DNA from: Flavobacterium terrigena
Lineage (GTDB): Bacteria; Bacteroidota; Bacteroidia; Flavobacteriales; Flavobacteriaceae
Length of the DNA stretch: 64,000 bases
Direction of reading: 5' to 3'
NCBI RefSeq assembly: GCF_900108955.1
Contig: NZ_FNYA01000004.1
Location: 1-64,000, forward strand
The notes below the pieces were generated by a model. The model was not told the DNA's origin and searched no databases. It saw nothing but the letters and a program-made list of their open reading frames with translations. The translations under genes and the position numbers were made by a program. This document shows, one piece after another, positions 25,308-33,973 of the stretch (position 1 is its first letter; each line of letters opens with the position of its first letter).

Positions 25308-26731
25308 TAGTTAGCGGTTTTAAATCCTTTACGTGACATTTCTCCCCATTTTTTTTCTTTTTGTAATAAGAAGTGTGTGTATCCTTTTAATGAAGCATAA
25401 ACATTTAAAGGATGATAGATTATTGGTTCAATAAATACCATTAAAATTAGTTGGATCACTTCTTTTAAATTGGAATATTGTTTGTGAATCATTTGATCTA
25501 AAAAGATAGAACTTAGCGTAATTAAAACATAGAAACTATATACGGCGAAACTAACTGCAAGTAAGAAAGGAATATTTATGCCAAAGAAGTAAATATTTAA
25601 CAGCAAAACGACAAGTCCAATTGCTTCTAAAACAGGTACAATTAATTCGCAAAAAACATAATATGGAAAAACAATTAATCCTGTTTTTTTGTATTTCGGA
25701 TTAAAGAATAATTTTCTATGTAAAACTAGTGTTTGAATTAAACCTCTTGCCCAGCGAACACGTTGACGTATAAATACTTTTTTATCATCGGGAACTTGTG
25801 TCCAACATAAAGATTCTGGAATGTATTTTATTTCGAAGTCTTTTTTCTGTTCATGCATGTACATTCGCATTCGAGTGATTAATTCTAAATCTTCACCTAA
25901 AGATTTATTCCAATATCCGCCAACTGCATTAACCGTGTCTTTATCAAAAATTCCCAAACCACCTGAAACTAAAAGTAAACCGTTTAATTTACTCCAAGCC
26001 ATTCTTCCAAAAATAAAAGAACGAATGTATTCAAGTTCTTGAAATCTTGCGAAAAAATTATTTGGATAATGCGATTCATAAAGCATTCCTTCTTTAAAAG
26101 TACAAGAATTTGAAATTCGTAATGCCGCACCAGCAGCAATCACTTTTTTATCACTTTCCAGAAATGGTTTCACTAACATGGCGATTGTATCTCTTCTTAA
26201 AATACAATCTACATCGGTACAAATAAACAGCGAATATTTTGTAGAATTGATTCCTGCATTTGAGGCATCAGCTTTACTTTTTCCGTTTACTTTGTCAACA
26301 ACTAAAAGTTTATTGTAAATAGGATTTGTAGAACGATAATGTCCTTTTACGGGTTCAGTTTTGATTTTTTCAATGTAAAAAAAGTCGACTTTTACAAGAT
26401 CAAATTCGGAAATTAGTTTTTCAAGCGTATCATCTGTGCTGCCATCATTAATAATAACAACTTCAAACTTTGGATATTCTTGAGAAAGTAGGGATTTTAC
26501 ATTCGAAATAATAGTCAAACCTTCATTAAATGCAGGTGCAACTATTGAAACTCCAAGTGCATTATTTGATTTGATAATCACATCTTTATGAAGAAAATAC
26601 TTGTTGATATAGTACTTTTTTATTTCATAAAATGATGAAATGGCCAATATGATATACACTAAAATATAAAATATGGAATAGCAGCCGAAGAAAAATTCGG
26701 AGCTGTTAATTATGCGTTCTAAAGTGATCAA
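25307..26731 (-). CDS. Membrane-bound processive family 2 glycosyltransferase
   Basis: A 474-aa inner-membrane enzyme with one N-terminal TM (residues 15-37) and several near the C terminus (about 340-430). The GT2 domain has the motifs of processive polysaccharide synthases: NDGSTDD, CTDVDCIL (DxD), GEDLELITRM (ED) and QRVRWARG (QxxRW). The last motif separates polymer-making synthases such as PgaC, cellulose and hyaluronan synthases from single-transfer enzymes. The polymer is unknown. It overlaps the HEAT gene by four bases. Confidence 0.88.
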   Translation of the reverse strand: MITLERIINSSEFFFGCYSIFYILVYIILAISSFYEIKKYYINKYFLHKDVIIKSNNALGVSIVAPAFNEGLTIISNVKSLLSQEYPKFEVVIINDGSTDDTLEKLISEFDLVKVDFFYIEKIKTEPVKGHYRSTNPIYNKLLVVDKVNGKSKADASNAGINSTKYSLFICTDVDCILRRDTIAMLVKPFLESDKKVIAAGAALRISNSCTFKEGMLYESHYPNNFFARFQELEYIRSFIFGRMAWSKLNGLLLVSGGLGIFDKDTVNAVGGYWNKSLGEDLELITRMRMYMHEQKKDFEIKYIPESLCWTQVPDDKKVFIRQRVRWARGLIQTLVLHRKLFFNPKYKKTGLIVFPYYVFCELIVPVLEAIGLVVLLLNIYFFGINIPFLLAVSFAVYSFYVLITLSSIFLDQMIHKQYSNLKEVIQLILMVFIEPIIYHPLNVYASLKGYTHFLLQKEKKWGEMSRKGFKTAN

Positions 26732-27864
26732 TTTAAATAGGGGCAGTTTGAATGAGCAATCATTTTTTGTAATTCTGTATTCTTTTCTTCTTTGCTGAAT
26801 TTGAAATTATTGAAAAAAGAAGCATCCATTTTATTTATGAAGTTTACAATTTCCAGTTTCAAATCTAATTCTAAATTTTCTTCTTGTTTTAACAATACCG
26901 ACAAAATGTTAATATTTTCCGTTGTACCGATGATATTCAATGTTTTTATAACAGAAATTTTATTCCTTAAGTTGGTTTCGACTTTGAAATGAGCCATGAT
27001 AATCTCATTTGCTTCAAACATAACTAGCTCTCTAATAGCTAGAATAACTTCTTTTCTAACAGTTGGATTTTCCGATTTTAATAAGATTGAAATTTGCGCT
27101 AATGAAAGGTTTTCTTGTTGTCTAAATCTAACAATTAGTTTAATGGCAATGATTACAATGGAGTCGTTTTTACTGTTTAACCAATTGCTAATGTTTTTCG
27201 GAATGTTTGATTTTTTTCGATAGATAATATCTAAAATTTTAACTTCATCAGATTTTGAAATGTTGTATTTGTAGTTGTCTAAAACATCAAATTTTTTATC
27301 CGATAAGGAAATTAGTGCAATGATGGCATTGGAACGTAAAGCGGTATTTTTACTATCTAAAAACTGTTTTAGATGACCCGTTTTAATCTTATATCCAATA
27401 TTTTGATAATGATGAAAGGCTTCCGATTTAGAAGACCATTTTCTGTTGCGAATTAATTTATTTGAAATCTCATCAAAACCGAAATACTTGTAAATCAATA
27501 AAATTGTATGTTCGTTGGTTTCGTTTAAATTTTCTTTAATATGTATAATTTTATCTAAAATATACTTTCTTAAATTATTATTTAATGGGTGTTTCAATTT
27601 AAATTCATTAATCTTATTTTTAATTTCCTTAGGCTTGTAATCAGAAAAAATAAGTTCCGTTAAAAATGAATTGATCTCATTTTCAATATTTTCTTTAATA
27701 TCGTCATTTTTATCTCCAGAATATCTAGAATATAATAATGAGAAGATAATTAGAACAACAAATAGAACAATTAAAGGAATGAAAAAATAGAGTAAAAAGT
27801 AATAAATAGTCTCGGAATTAACACTAAATAAAGCACATGTAGCTTTGATTTGAAAAGGAATCAT
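26728..27864 (-). CDS. HEAT-repeat membrane protein, first gene of the polysaccharide unit
   Basis: A 378-aa protein with one TM segment (residues 22-46) and a long cytoplasmic alpha solenoid. Repeats such as 'DSKNTALRSNAIIALISLSD', 'SKNDSIVIIAIKLIVRF' and 'KSENPTVRKEVILAIRELV' are HEAT-like. HEAT scaffolds often hold partners together, so it may organise the glycosyltransferase and the lone receiver. No enzymatic motif is seen. It leads a tightly overlapping unit: HEAT, GT2, TPR-barrel, receiver. Confidence 0.78.
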   Translation of the reverse strand: MIPFQIKATCALFSVNSETIYYFLLYFFIPLIVLFVVLIIFSLLYSRYSGDKNDDIKENIENEINSFLTELIFSDYKPKEIKNKINEFKLKHPLNNNLRKYILDKIIHIKENLNETNEHTILLIYKYFGFDEISNKLIRNRKWSSKSEAFHHYQNIGYKIKTGHLKQFLDSKNTALRSNAIIALISLSDKKFDVLDNYKYNISKSDEVKILDIIYRKKSNIPKNISNWLNSKNDSIVIIAIKLIVRFRQQENLSLAQISILLKSENPTVRKEVILAIRELVMFEANEIIMAHFKVETNLRNKISVIKTLNIIGTTENINILSVLLKQEENLELDLKLEIVNFINKMDASFFNNFKFSKEEKNTELQKMIAHSNCPYLN

Positions 27865-27898
27865 TTTAATTATAATTTTTTTAACAATGGGATTTTGA

Positions 27899-27906
27899 CA
27901 AATATA
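27899..27906 (-). promoter_or_regulatory. -7 box of the HEAT/GT2/barrel unit
   Basis: Minus-strand TATATTTG lies 34 nt before the HEAT start. No clear TTG at the -33 distance. Confidence 0.45.
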
Positions 27907-27991
27907 TTAAAATGAAATTTAGATAACCTATTGTGTATCTATTATTTATTAGAATTTTAACGGTTTTTTTTTAACTGAATAAAAAAAGACG

Positions 27992-27999
27992 TAATTTTG
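27992..27999 (+). promoter_or_regulatory. -7 box of the class V aminotransferase-fold gene
   Basis: TAATTTTG lies 18 nt before the ATG at 28018 and overlaps the only upstream in-frame start (TTG 27997). Confidence 0.45.
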
Positions 28000-28017
28000 G
28001 AGGTAAAATATCAAGTA

Positions 28018-29505
28018 ATGAACGCAACAACACTAGCTAAAACTAAATTAGAAACTTATTTTCAACAGTTTAGAGAAAATATTATTGGAATTAATCAATC
28101 TTTTGTCTCGCCTTTTGGAGAAAAAAATATTGTTTATACCGATTGGACAGCAAGTGGAAGATTATATCGTCCAATTGAAGAAAAACTAATGAATTCTTTT
28201 GGGCCTTTTGTTGCTAATACACATACTGAAACTTCTATTACTGGAACAGCAATGACAATGGCGTATCACGAAGCGCGTCATATTATAAAAAATCACGTAA
28301 ATGCTAATGATAACGACGTTTTAATTACTGACGGAACGGGTATGACTGGCGTGGTGAATAAATTGCAACGTATTTTAGGATTACGTATTGCCGAAAATTT
28401 AAAAGAATACACAACGATTCCAAAAGAAATTAAGCCAATCGTTTTTATTTCGCACATGGAACATCATTCTAATCAAACGTCTTGGTTGGAAACAATTGCA
28501 GATGTTGTGGTGATTCCAGCAAATGACGAAGGTTTATTTTGCTTAGATAAATTCACAGATTTAGTCAATCAATATAAAGATAGAAGTTTTAAAATTGCTT
28601 CTATTACTTCTTGTTCAAACGTAACTGGAATTAGAACACCATATCATGAAGTTGCCAAAATTATGCACCAAAATAATGGAGTATGTTTTGTAGATTTCGC
28701 TTGTTCTGGCCCATATGTAGAAATTGATATGCATCCAGAAGATAAAGACGCGTATTTAGATGCGATTTTCTTTTCTCCACACAAATTTTTAGGTGGACCT
28801 GGAACTTGTGGTGTGATGGTTTTTAATAAAGAATTATATAAAAATAATGTTCCAGATTGCCCAGGTGGTGGAACCGTAAGTTGGACAAATCCTTGGGGTG
28901 AACACCAATATATCGACAATATTGAAGATAGAGAAGATGGTGGAACGCCAGGTTTCTTACAAGTTATTAAAGCAGCACTTTCTGTTCAGTTGAAAGAGAA
29001 AATGGGTGTGAAAAACATTTTAGAAAGAGAACACGAATTGGTAGATTATATTTTTGAAAGATTATCACCAATTGAAAATATCAATATTTTAGCGGAACAA
29101 CATACCAATAGGTTAGGCGTAATTTCGTTTTATATTACTGATTTACACTTTAATTTAGGAGTGAAATTATTGAATGATAAATTCGGAATTCAAGTTCGTG
29201 GTGGTTGCAGTTGCGCTGGAACTTATGGGCATTATTTGTTAAATGTAAATCAAGAAACTTCTAATTCTATTACTTGTAGTATTAACGAAGGTGATTTAAC
29301 AAATAAACCAGGTTGGATTCGTATGTCGATTCATCCAACAACGACTTCAGAAGAAATTCAATTGGTTTGTGATGCGATTATTGATTTAGCGGAGAACTTT
29401 ACCACTTGGCAAGAAGATTATGTGTACAATCCTGCTAAAAATGATTTCAATCATAAAGACGATACTAAGCCAGAAGTAGAAATGGTGAAAGGTTGGTTTT
29501 TATAA
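28018..29505 (+). CDS. Class V aminotransferase / cysteine desulfurase-like PLP enzyme
   Basis: A 495-aa PLP-dependent enzyme of the class V fold. The Schiff-base lysine is K256 in FFSPHKFLGGPGT; the family 'TGTAMTMAYHEARHIIKNHVN' and 'HMEHHSNQTSWLE' blocks are clear, and 'VDFACSGPYVEIDMHP' holds the Asp that contacts the pyridine nitrogen. A Cys pair in RGGCSCAGTYG occupies the region of the desulfurase active-site loop. It is longer than IscS or SufS, and no iron-sulfur assembly genes are adjacent, so sulfur transfer is not established. Confidence 0.85.
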   Translation: MNATTLAKTKLETYFQQFRENIIGINQSFVSPFGEKNIVYTDWTASGRLYRPIEEKLMNSFGPFVANTHTETSITGTAMTMAYHEARHIIKNHVNANDNDVLITDGTGMTGVVNKLQRILGLRIAENLKEYTTIPKEIKPIVFISHMEHHSNQTSWLETIADVVVIPANDEGLFCLDKFTDLVNQYKDRSFKIASITSCSNVTGIRTPYHEVAKIMHQNNGVCFVDFACSGPYVEIDMHPEDKDAYLDAIFFSPHKFLGGPGTCGVMVFNKELYKNNVPDCPGGGTVSWTNPWGEHQYIDNIEDREDGGTPGFLQVIKAALSVQLKEKMGVKNILEREHELVDYIFERLSPIENINILAEQHTNRLGVISFYITDLHFNLGVKLLNDKFGIQVRGGCSCAGTYGHYLLNVNQETSNSITCSINEGDLTNKPGWIRMSIHPTTTSEEIQLVCDAIIDLAENFTTWQEDYVYNPAKNDFNHKDDTKPEVEMVKGWFL

Positions 29506-29529
29506 TTTCGGCATTCTTTAATAAAAATA

Positions 29530-29573
29530 AAAATTCGTTATTAACTTGAAATAGTCAATAACGAATTTTTTTT
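29530..29573 (+). terminator. Terminator of the PLP-enzyme gene
   Basis: AAATTCGTTATT / AATAACGAATTT stem, loop about 16 nt, long T run. Confidence 0.75.
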
Positions 29574-29587
29574 GTGCCTTATTTTTT

Positions 29588-29613
29588 ACCAGAAGTTGAA
29601 ATGGTAAAAGATT
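29588..29613 (+). repeat. Duplicated tail of the PLP-enzyme gene
   Basis: ACCAGAAGTTGAAATGGTAA onwards (26 nt) repeats 29469-29494, the last codons of the PLP-enzyme gene, with four differences and encodes PEVEMVK followed by D and a stop. The terminator lies between the two copies. Confidence 0.6.
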
Positions 29614-29617
29614 AAAG

Positions 29618-29914
29618 TTATTTAATAAAGAAAATATCTCCGTTCCAAGAAAACTCTCCGCCTCTTCCATAAGTCGCCTTGTAGATAATTAACATACAAA
29701 TAAGGCCAAATATAAAGATTAATAGAAACCAATAGGTGTTATTGTTTCTTTTGATTAGTCTTCTGGTTAAAAGAATATGAGTTATTGTAAATAAGATAAT
29801 TGGAGGGAAATATAAAATATTACCTAAACCGTGACCGAAATTTAGAAGTCCCATAATCATTAATATACATAGAGCAATTAAAGTATAAAGAACGATCTTA
29901 TTTAGTAATTTCAT
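29618..29914 (-). CDS. Small inner-membrane protein
   Basis: A 98-aa protein with three hydrophobic segments (about residues 7-27, 35-52, 64-83) and a polar C terminus. I do not recognise a family. It follows the acyltransferase by five bases on the same strand. The ATG at 29914 was chosen because the longer reading would overlap the acyltransferase stop. Confidence 0.6.
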   Translation of the reverse strand: MKLLNKIVLYTLIALCILMIMGLLNFGHGLGNILYFPPIILFTITHILLTRRLIKRNNNTYWFLLIFIFGLICMLIIYKATYGRGGEFSWNGDIFFIK

Positions 29915-29919
29915 GATTT

Positions 29920-30792
29920 TTATCTCTTGTGTTTCCAACGTTTATGCGTCCACAAGTAAAATTCGGGAGCTTCATAAATTTGTTGTTCAACTAATTTTAA
30001 GAAATTATCAGTGATTTCATAATTCGGGATATCTTTTGCATTTCCATCACAAAGCACTTCAAAACTAGCTTCATAATACCCACGTTTAATTTTCTTCGTT
30101 TTTAAGAAAATCACATTCATGTCGTATTTTTTAGCTAGCATTTCACCTCCAGTATGAACAGGAACTTCAACTCCCATAAATTTTTGCCAATGATGTGTAG
30201 CGCTTAATTTTGGCGATTGATCACTCACTAAACCATAGATACTAAATGTTTTACTTCTGAAGTTTTTAGCCATGGTTGGAATCGTTTCTTTACTATCAAT
30301 TAGCTGACTTTGGAATTTAGAACGAATTTTTCGTACTAATTTGTCAAAATACGGATTGGCTAATTTTTTATAAACACCATAACCAATATAGTTAATGTGG
30401 AAATTCATTGAAACTGCCCATTCATAACTGGCGTAATGAGCACATAATAAAGCAATACTTTTCTCTTTTTTTTCTAATTCGTAATAGACTTCCATGTTTT
30501 TGAAAACGTATCTTTTTTCAATTTCTTTACGAGAAATAGAGAGTGTTTTAGCCATTTCTAGAAACATATCGCACATATGAGAATAGAATTTTTTCTCAAT
30601 TATATTTCTTTCTTTTTCAGATAAATGAGGAAGTGCTAAAGCAATATTTGCTCTAACTACTCTTTTTCTGTATTTAATGACTCTATAAACTAAAAAATAG
30701 ACAACATCTGATAAAAGATATAAAACGGGAAATGGAAGTATTGAAATGAACCAAATTATAGGATAAATCAATATATATAGTACTAATTGCAT
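29920..30792 (-). CDS. LpxL/HtrB-type lysophospholipid (lipid A) acyltransferase
   Basis: A 290-aa inner-membrane enzyme of the lipid A late acyltransferase family. The N-terminal membrane anchor is residues 2-30. The catalytic box is HYASYE (His-x4-Glu) in LLCAHYASYEWAVSM, followed by the 'VYKKLANPYFDKLVRKIRSKF' and 'GLVSDQSPK' blocks. In Bacteroidota it adds a secondary acyl chain to lipid A or to related lipids; which one cannot be read. The ATG at 30792 precedes the hydrophobic anchor; the longer frame would include the promoter box. Confidence 0.9.
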   Translation of the reverse strand: MQLVLYILIYPIIWFISILPFPVLYLLSDVVYFLVYRVIKYRKRVVRANIALALPHLSEKERNIIEKKFYSHMCDMFLEMAKTLSISRKEIEKRYVFKNMEVYYELEKKEKSIALLCAHYASYEWAVSMNFHINYIGYGVYKKLANPYFDKLVRKIRSKFQSQLIDSKETIPTMAKNFRSKTFSIYGLVSDQSPKLSATHHWQKFMGVEVPVHTGGEMLAKKYDMNVIFLKTKKIKRGYYEASFEVLCDGNAKDIPNYEITDNFLKLVEQQIYEAPEFYLWTHKRWKHKR

Positions 30793-30805
30793 GAATCTTT
30801 TTTTG

Positions 30806-30813
30806 CAAATATA
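30806..30813 (-). promoter_or_regulatory. -7 box of the acyltransferase gene
   Basis: Minus-strand TATATTTG lies 13 nt before the start; a TTG at 30838-30840 is 24 nt upstream, slightly far. Confidence 0.45.
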
Positions 30814-30920
30814 ATGTTTTGTTATTTCTTCTGAAAACAATTTAAATTTTGGTTAACAGATGAGATTTTTCATACGAATTTCAATAATTATCTTACCTTT
30901 ATATTTATTAAATTTTTTAT

Positions 30921-31559
30921 ATGTATTCTATTACAACAATTATCGTAGCAATTACTGCTATAGTTACTTTTACAGGTTTATCCAATTTAGAATTTTTCGA
31001 CAAGTTTAAGTTTAATATTTCAAGCATTAAAGCAGGAGAACAATATCGTATGATAACTTCAGGTTTTTTGCATGCGGATTGGTTTCATTTCGCTTTTAAT
31101 ATGTTTAGTTTTTGGAGTTTTGCAACTTTTTTAACACAGGAATTTAGCACTACGAATTTTCTAGTAATTTACTTCGGAAGTATGGCAATTGGAAGTTTGT
31201 TAACCTATTATATTCATAAAGAAGAACCTTATTATTCGGCAATTGGAGCTTCTGGAGCTGTTATGGGAATCATTTATTGTGCGATTTTATTGTATCCACA
31301 AAATTCGATTTTGCTGTTTGGTGCTTTGCCTATTCCAGGCTATATTTTTGCGTTTTTATATTTGGCTTATTCTATTTACGGAATGAAAGGAAAATATGAT
31401 AATATTGGTCATACGGCACATTTAGGTGGTGCAATTGGAGGATTGGTTTTTACTTTGTTGATTCGACCAAGTTTATTTGAAACTCGATTGATATTTATAG
31501 GAATTTTATTAGTTCCAATTGCAGTTTTGACCTATTTAGTCAAAATGAAAAAGATATAA
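30921..31559 (+). CDS. Rhomboid family intramembrane serine protease
   Basis: A 212-aa six-TM protein. The catalytic Ser is S111 in IGASGAVMG and the catalytic His is H167 in HTAHLGGAIGG. The conserved loop 'ITSGFLHADWFHFAFNMFSFWSFA' of the L1/TM2 region carries the HxxxN pattern. It cuts substrates within the membrane; its substrates are unknown. A SIMPL-domain gene follows after 43 bases. Confidence 0.93.
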   Translation: MYSITTIIVAITAIVTFTGLSNLEFFDKFKFNISSIKAGEQYRMITSGFLHADWFHFAFNMFSFWSFATFLTQEFSTTNFLVIYFGSMAIGSLLTYYIHKEEPYYSAIGASGAVMGIIYCAILLYPQNSILLFGALPIPGYIFAFLYLAYSIYGMKGKYDNIGHTAHLGGAIGGLVFTLLIRPSLFETRLIFIGILLVPIAVLTYLVKMKKI

Positions 31560-31602
31560 TGGCATACTATTTGAATAAGAAATTAAAAATAAATAAATCA
31601 AT

Positions 31603-32301
31603 ATGAAAAAGTTAATTTTATTACTAACATTAATTACAACAATGAATGTTATGAGTCAAGAACAACACAAATTAGTGCCACAAATCTCTATTTCTGGTGA
31701 AGGAAAAATTAAAGTAACGCCAGACATTGCTGTGATTCAATTAGGAGTGCAAAACAATGGAAAAGATGCTAAAGAAGTCAAAACGCTTAATGATGTAACT
31801 ATTGAAAAAGTAATTAAGTATATCAAAAAGTTTAATATTCCAACTTCAGATTATCAAACGGCTCAAATGAGTTTATATAAAAATTACGATTACGAAAAAA
31901 AGAAATATTCATACCAAGCGAATCAAACGATTTCGGTTACTTTAAAAGATATTTCTAAGTACGATGCGTTTATGATGGACGTTATGGAAACAGGAATAAA
32001 TGTAATTAACGGAGTAGAGTTTAAGTCTTCTAAAATGGAAACTTACGAAACGGAAGCTAGAAAGAAAGCCATTTTAAACGCTAAGAAAAAAGCAGATGAT
32101 TATGTTTCTGTTTTACCTGGACAAAAAGTGGGTAAAGCCATCTTGATTTCTGAAAATTCTTATACACACTATCCACAACCAATGCTTATGGCTAAAGGGG
32201 CTTGGGCTTCTGATGAAGCTGCTGCTGCACCAAGAGAAACTTTAGCGCTTGGTGAAATTGAAATCATTTGTACGGTTAATGTTAGTTTTAGTTTGGAGTA
32301 A
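31603..32301 (+). CDS. SIMPL-domain (DUF541) exported protein
   Basis: A 232-aa periplasmic or secreted protein with a signal peptide (residues 1-18, MNVMSQ) and a SIMPL domain ('ISISGEGKIKVTPDIAVIQLGVQNNGKDAKEVKTLND'). Members form ring-shaped oligomers in structures of related proteins, and the role in bacteria is not settled. It shares a transcription unit with the rhomboid protease and ends at a strong terminator. Confidence 0.88.
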   Translation: MKKLILLLTLITTMNVMSQEQHKLVPQISISGEGKIKVTPDIAVIQLGVQNNGKDAKEVKTLNDVTIEKVIKYIKKFNIPTSDYQTAQMSLYKNYDYEKKKYSYQANQTISVTLKDISKYDAFMMDVMETGINVINGVEFKSSKMETYETEARKKAILNAKKKADDYVSVLPGQKVGKAILISENSYTHYPQPMLMAKGAWASDEAAAAPRETLALGEIEIICTVNVSFSLE

Positions 32302-32322
32302 AACTCTCTTAGATATAAAACA

Positions 32323-32360
32323 AAAAAGCTCTCAAGTAAACTTGGGAGCTTTTTCTTTTT
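32323..32360 (+). terminator. Terminator of the rhomboid-SIMPL unit
   Basis: AAAAAGCTCTCAAG / CTTGGGAGCTTTTT stem with one G-T pair and loop TAAA, then T run. Confidence 0.8.
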
Positions 32361-32370
32361 GTAATATTTT

Positions 32371-32415
32371 GTGGGGAGAGCAGTCCCGAAGTTTCGGGAT
32401 AACCTACGAAGTTTT
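32371..32415 (-). pseudogene. Partial tRNA-Tyr tail copy with an inserted hairpin
   Basis: GTGGGGAGAGCAG (32371-32383) is identical to 32458-32470, and AACCTACGAAGTTTT (32401-32415) matches 32477-32491 with one change. Between them, where the intact tRNA has six bases of the T-loop, this copy has TCCCGAAGTTTCGGGAT, a hairpin. It therefore resembles the 3' part of tRNA-Tyr interrupted in its T loop. Confidence 0.7.
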
Positions 32416-32430
32416 ATTTTAATAAAAAAA

Positions 32431-32452
32431 AACCACTTCAATTGAAGTGGTT
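32431..32452. terminator. Hairpin downstream of tRNA-Tyr
   Basis: Perfect palindrome AACCACTTCAATTGAAGTGG + TT with A and T runs on both sides; it would end the minus-strand tRNA transcript. Confidence 0.75.
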
Positions 32453-32458
32453 TTTTTG

Positions 32459-32539
32459 TGGGGAGAGCAGGATTCGAACCTGCGAAGTTTTCACAGCAGA
32501 TTTACAGTCTGCCCTCGTTGGCCGCTTGAGTATCTCCCC
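32459..32539 (-). tRNA. tRNA-Tyr (GTA)
   Basis: An 81-nt tRNA: acceptor GGGGAGA/TCTCCCC, D arm, anticodon stem GCAGA/TCTGC with loop CTGTAAA (anticodon GTA), a long variable arm as expected for class II tRNA-Tyr, and T arm GCAGG-TTCGAAT-CCTGC. The discriminator is A and CCA is not encoded. It decodes UAC and UAU. Confidence 0.97.
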
Positions 32540-32702
32540 GTGGCCATAATTCGATTGCAAATATATAATTGTTTTTTATAGTTGCAAACTTATTTTAAAG
32601 GAATATTTAAATTATTTTATAACTTTCTGAAAACTAAAAGTATAAAAAAATCCCATTTTGTAATAATATACAAAATGGGATTGATTTTTATGGTTTGATG
32701 TG

Positions 32703-33847
32703 TTATTTTACACCTAATAATTCTTTTACTTTAGCTTTTAATTCTTCACCTCTAAGGTTTCTTGCTACAATATTTCCTTGTGCATCTAATATAAACGTAG
32801 AAGGAATTTCTTCTACTTGATATGTTGCTGCAATTGGATCTTTCCAACCTTTTAAATTAGAAACTTGAGTCCAAGTTAATTTATCTTTTGCAATGGCAGC
32901 TTTCCATTTTGTAGCATCATCATCTAAAGAAACACCAATGATGTTTAAACCTTTATTATGTAATTCGTTATATAACGCTACTACATTTGGATTTTCTTGT
33001 CTACATGGTCCACACCAAGATGCCCAAAAATCAATAATTGTAACTTTTCCTAGTGATTCTTTTAAAGAAACTATTTTTCCTTCTGGTGTTTTAGCAGAAA
33101 AATCAGCCGCTTTGGTAGTGTTATCTACTTTTTTTTTTTATTCTTTGCGTTTTCAATTGGTAATTGAGTGTCTAAAAATTTCTTTACACTTTTTCCGCTT
33201 AAAGTTTCTTTTAAGTCAGAATCTAATCCGTCATAAAAGACTTTTACTTTTGAAGCATCCATTTTGTAATTGTAAAACAAATTTTCAACTAATAATAAAG
33301 AAACAAAAGTATTTGGGTTTTTAGCAACAAAATCTTTTGATCTTTTGTCCATTTCTAATTGAATTTTTTGAAATTCAGCCATGATACCTTGAGCTTTTAC
33401 TTTTTCCTCTTCAGTTTCTGGATTTTTTTTCATGAACTCACCATTCGCATCATAAATTGCTTTAACCTTTTTATGAATATCTAAATTTGCATTATTGTAA
33501 GATTGGTATAAATCATTGTTTTTAGTTCCACTAATAGCATTTTTGTCAAGATTTTTAACATCGAAATTAACAGCAATAGTTCCTTTTTCTAAAACAAATC
33601 CAACATTTCCATTTGGAGTTTTGTCAAAAGCAATATATGCAATTTCTGGCATGTCACTTTTACCTTCAAACTCAAATTTCCCATCTGTTACTTTAACAGT
33701 GTCTTTTGGTTTTGGAGTTCCAGTTGAATCTGAAGTTACTAAAAATACATCTGTTCCGTTAGCTACACCAGTTGTTGTTCCTTCAACCTTGTACTTGTTG
33801 CAAGAAATTAAAATTAATGCAGAAAATAATACTACTACTTGTTTCAT
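32703..33847 (-). pseudogene. DUF4369-TlpA lipoprotein split at a run of 11 A
   Basis: The first frame (33847 to 33125) encodes a 240-aa lipoprotein: lipobox 'LILISC', then a DUF4369 domain ('YKVEGTTTGVANGTDVFLV') and a helical region ending NAKNKKKK and stop. In the next frame from 33128 to 32703, without its own start, lies a complete thioredoxin domain with FWASWCGPC (CxxC). The switch is at 11 consecutive A on the coding strand; 12 A (or 9) would fuse both parts into a ~380-aa protein, the normal layout of this family. It is thus a frameshifted gene, a base-call error in the homopolymer, or a slippage-dependent gene. Confidence 0.85.
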
Positions 33848-33961
33848 TTTTATATTTTGTAATTGTTATACTGAAAAATTCAGATTTTGGTTTTAATTGG
33901 CTGCAAATGTATTAATTTTTTTAGGATTAATAAAATCTTCTCCGAAAGCAAAATAGATGAT

Positions 33962-33969
33962 TATCTTTG
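33962..33969 (+). promoter_or_regulatory. -7 box of the 182-aa protein gene
   Basis: TATCTTTG lies 4 nt before the ATG at 33974, so the mRNA would be leaderless or almost so. Confidence 0.45.
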
Positions 33970-33973
33970 CAAA

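Noticed and set aside
33125-33847. Independent DUF4369 gene and separate thioredoxin gene
   Set aside because: The downstream thioredoxin frame has no start codon or leader, and the break is exactly at an 11-A run, so one split gene is more likely.
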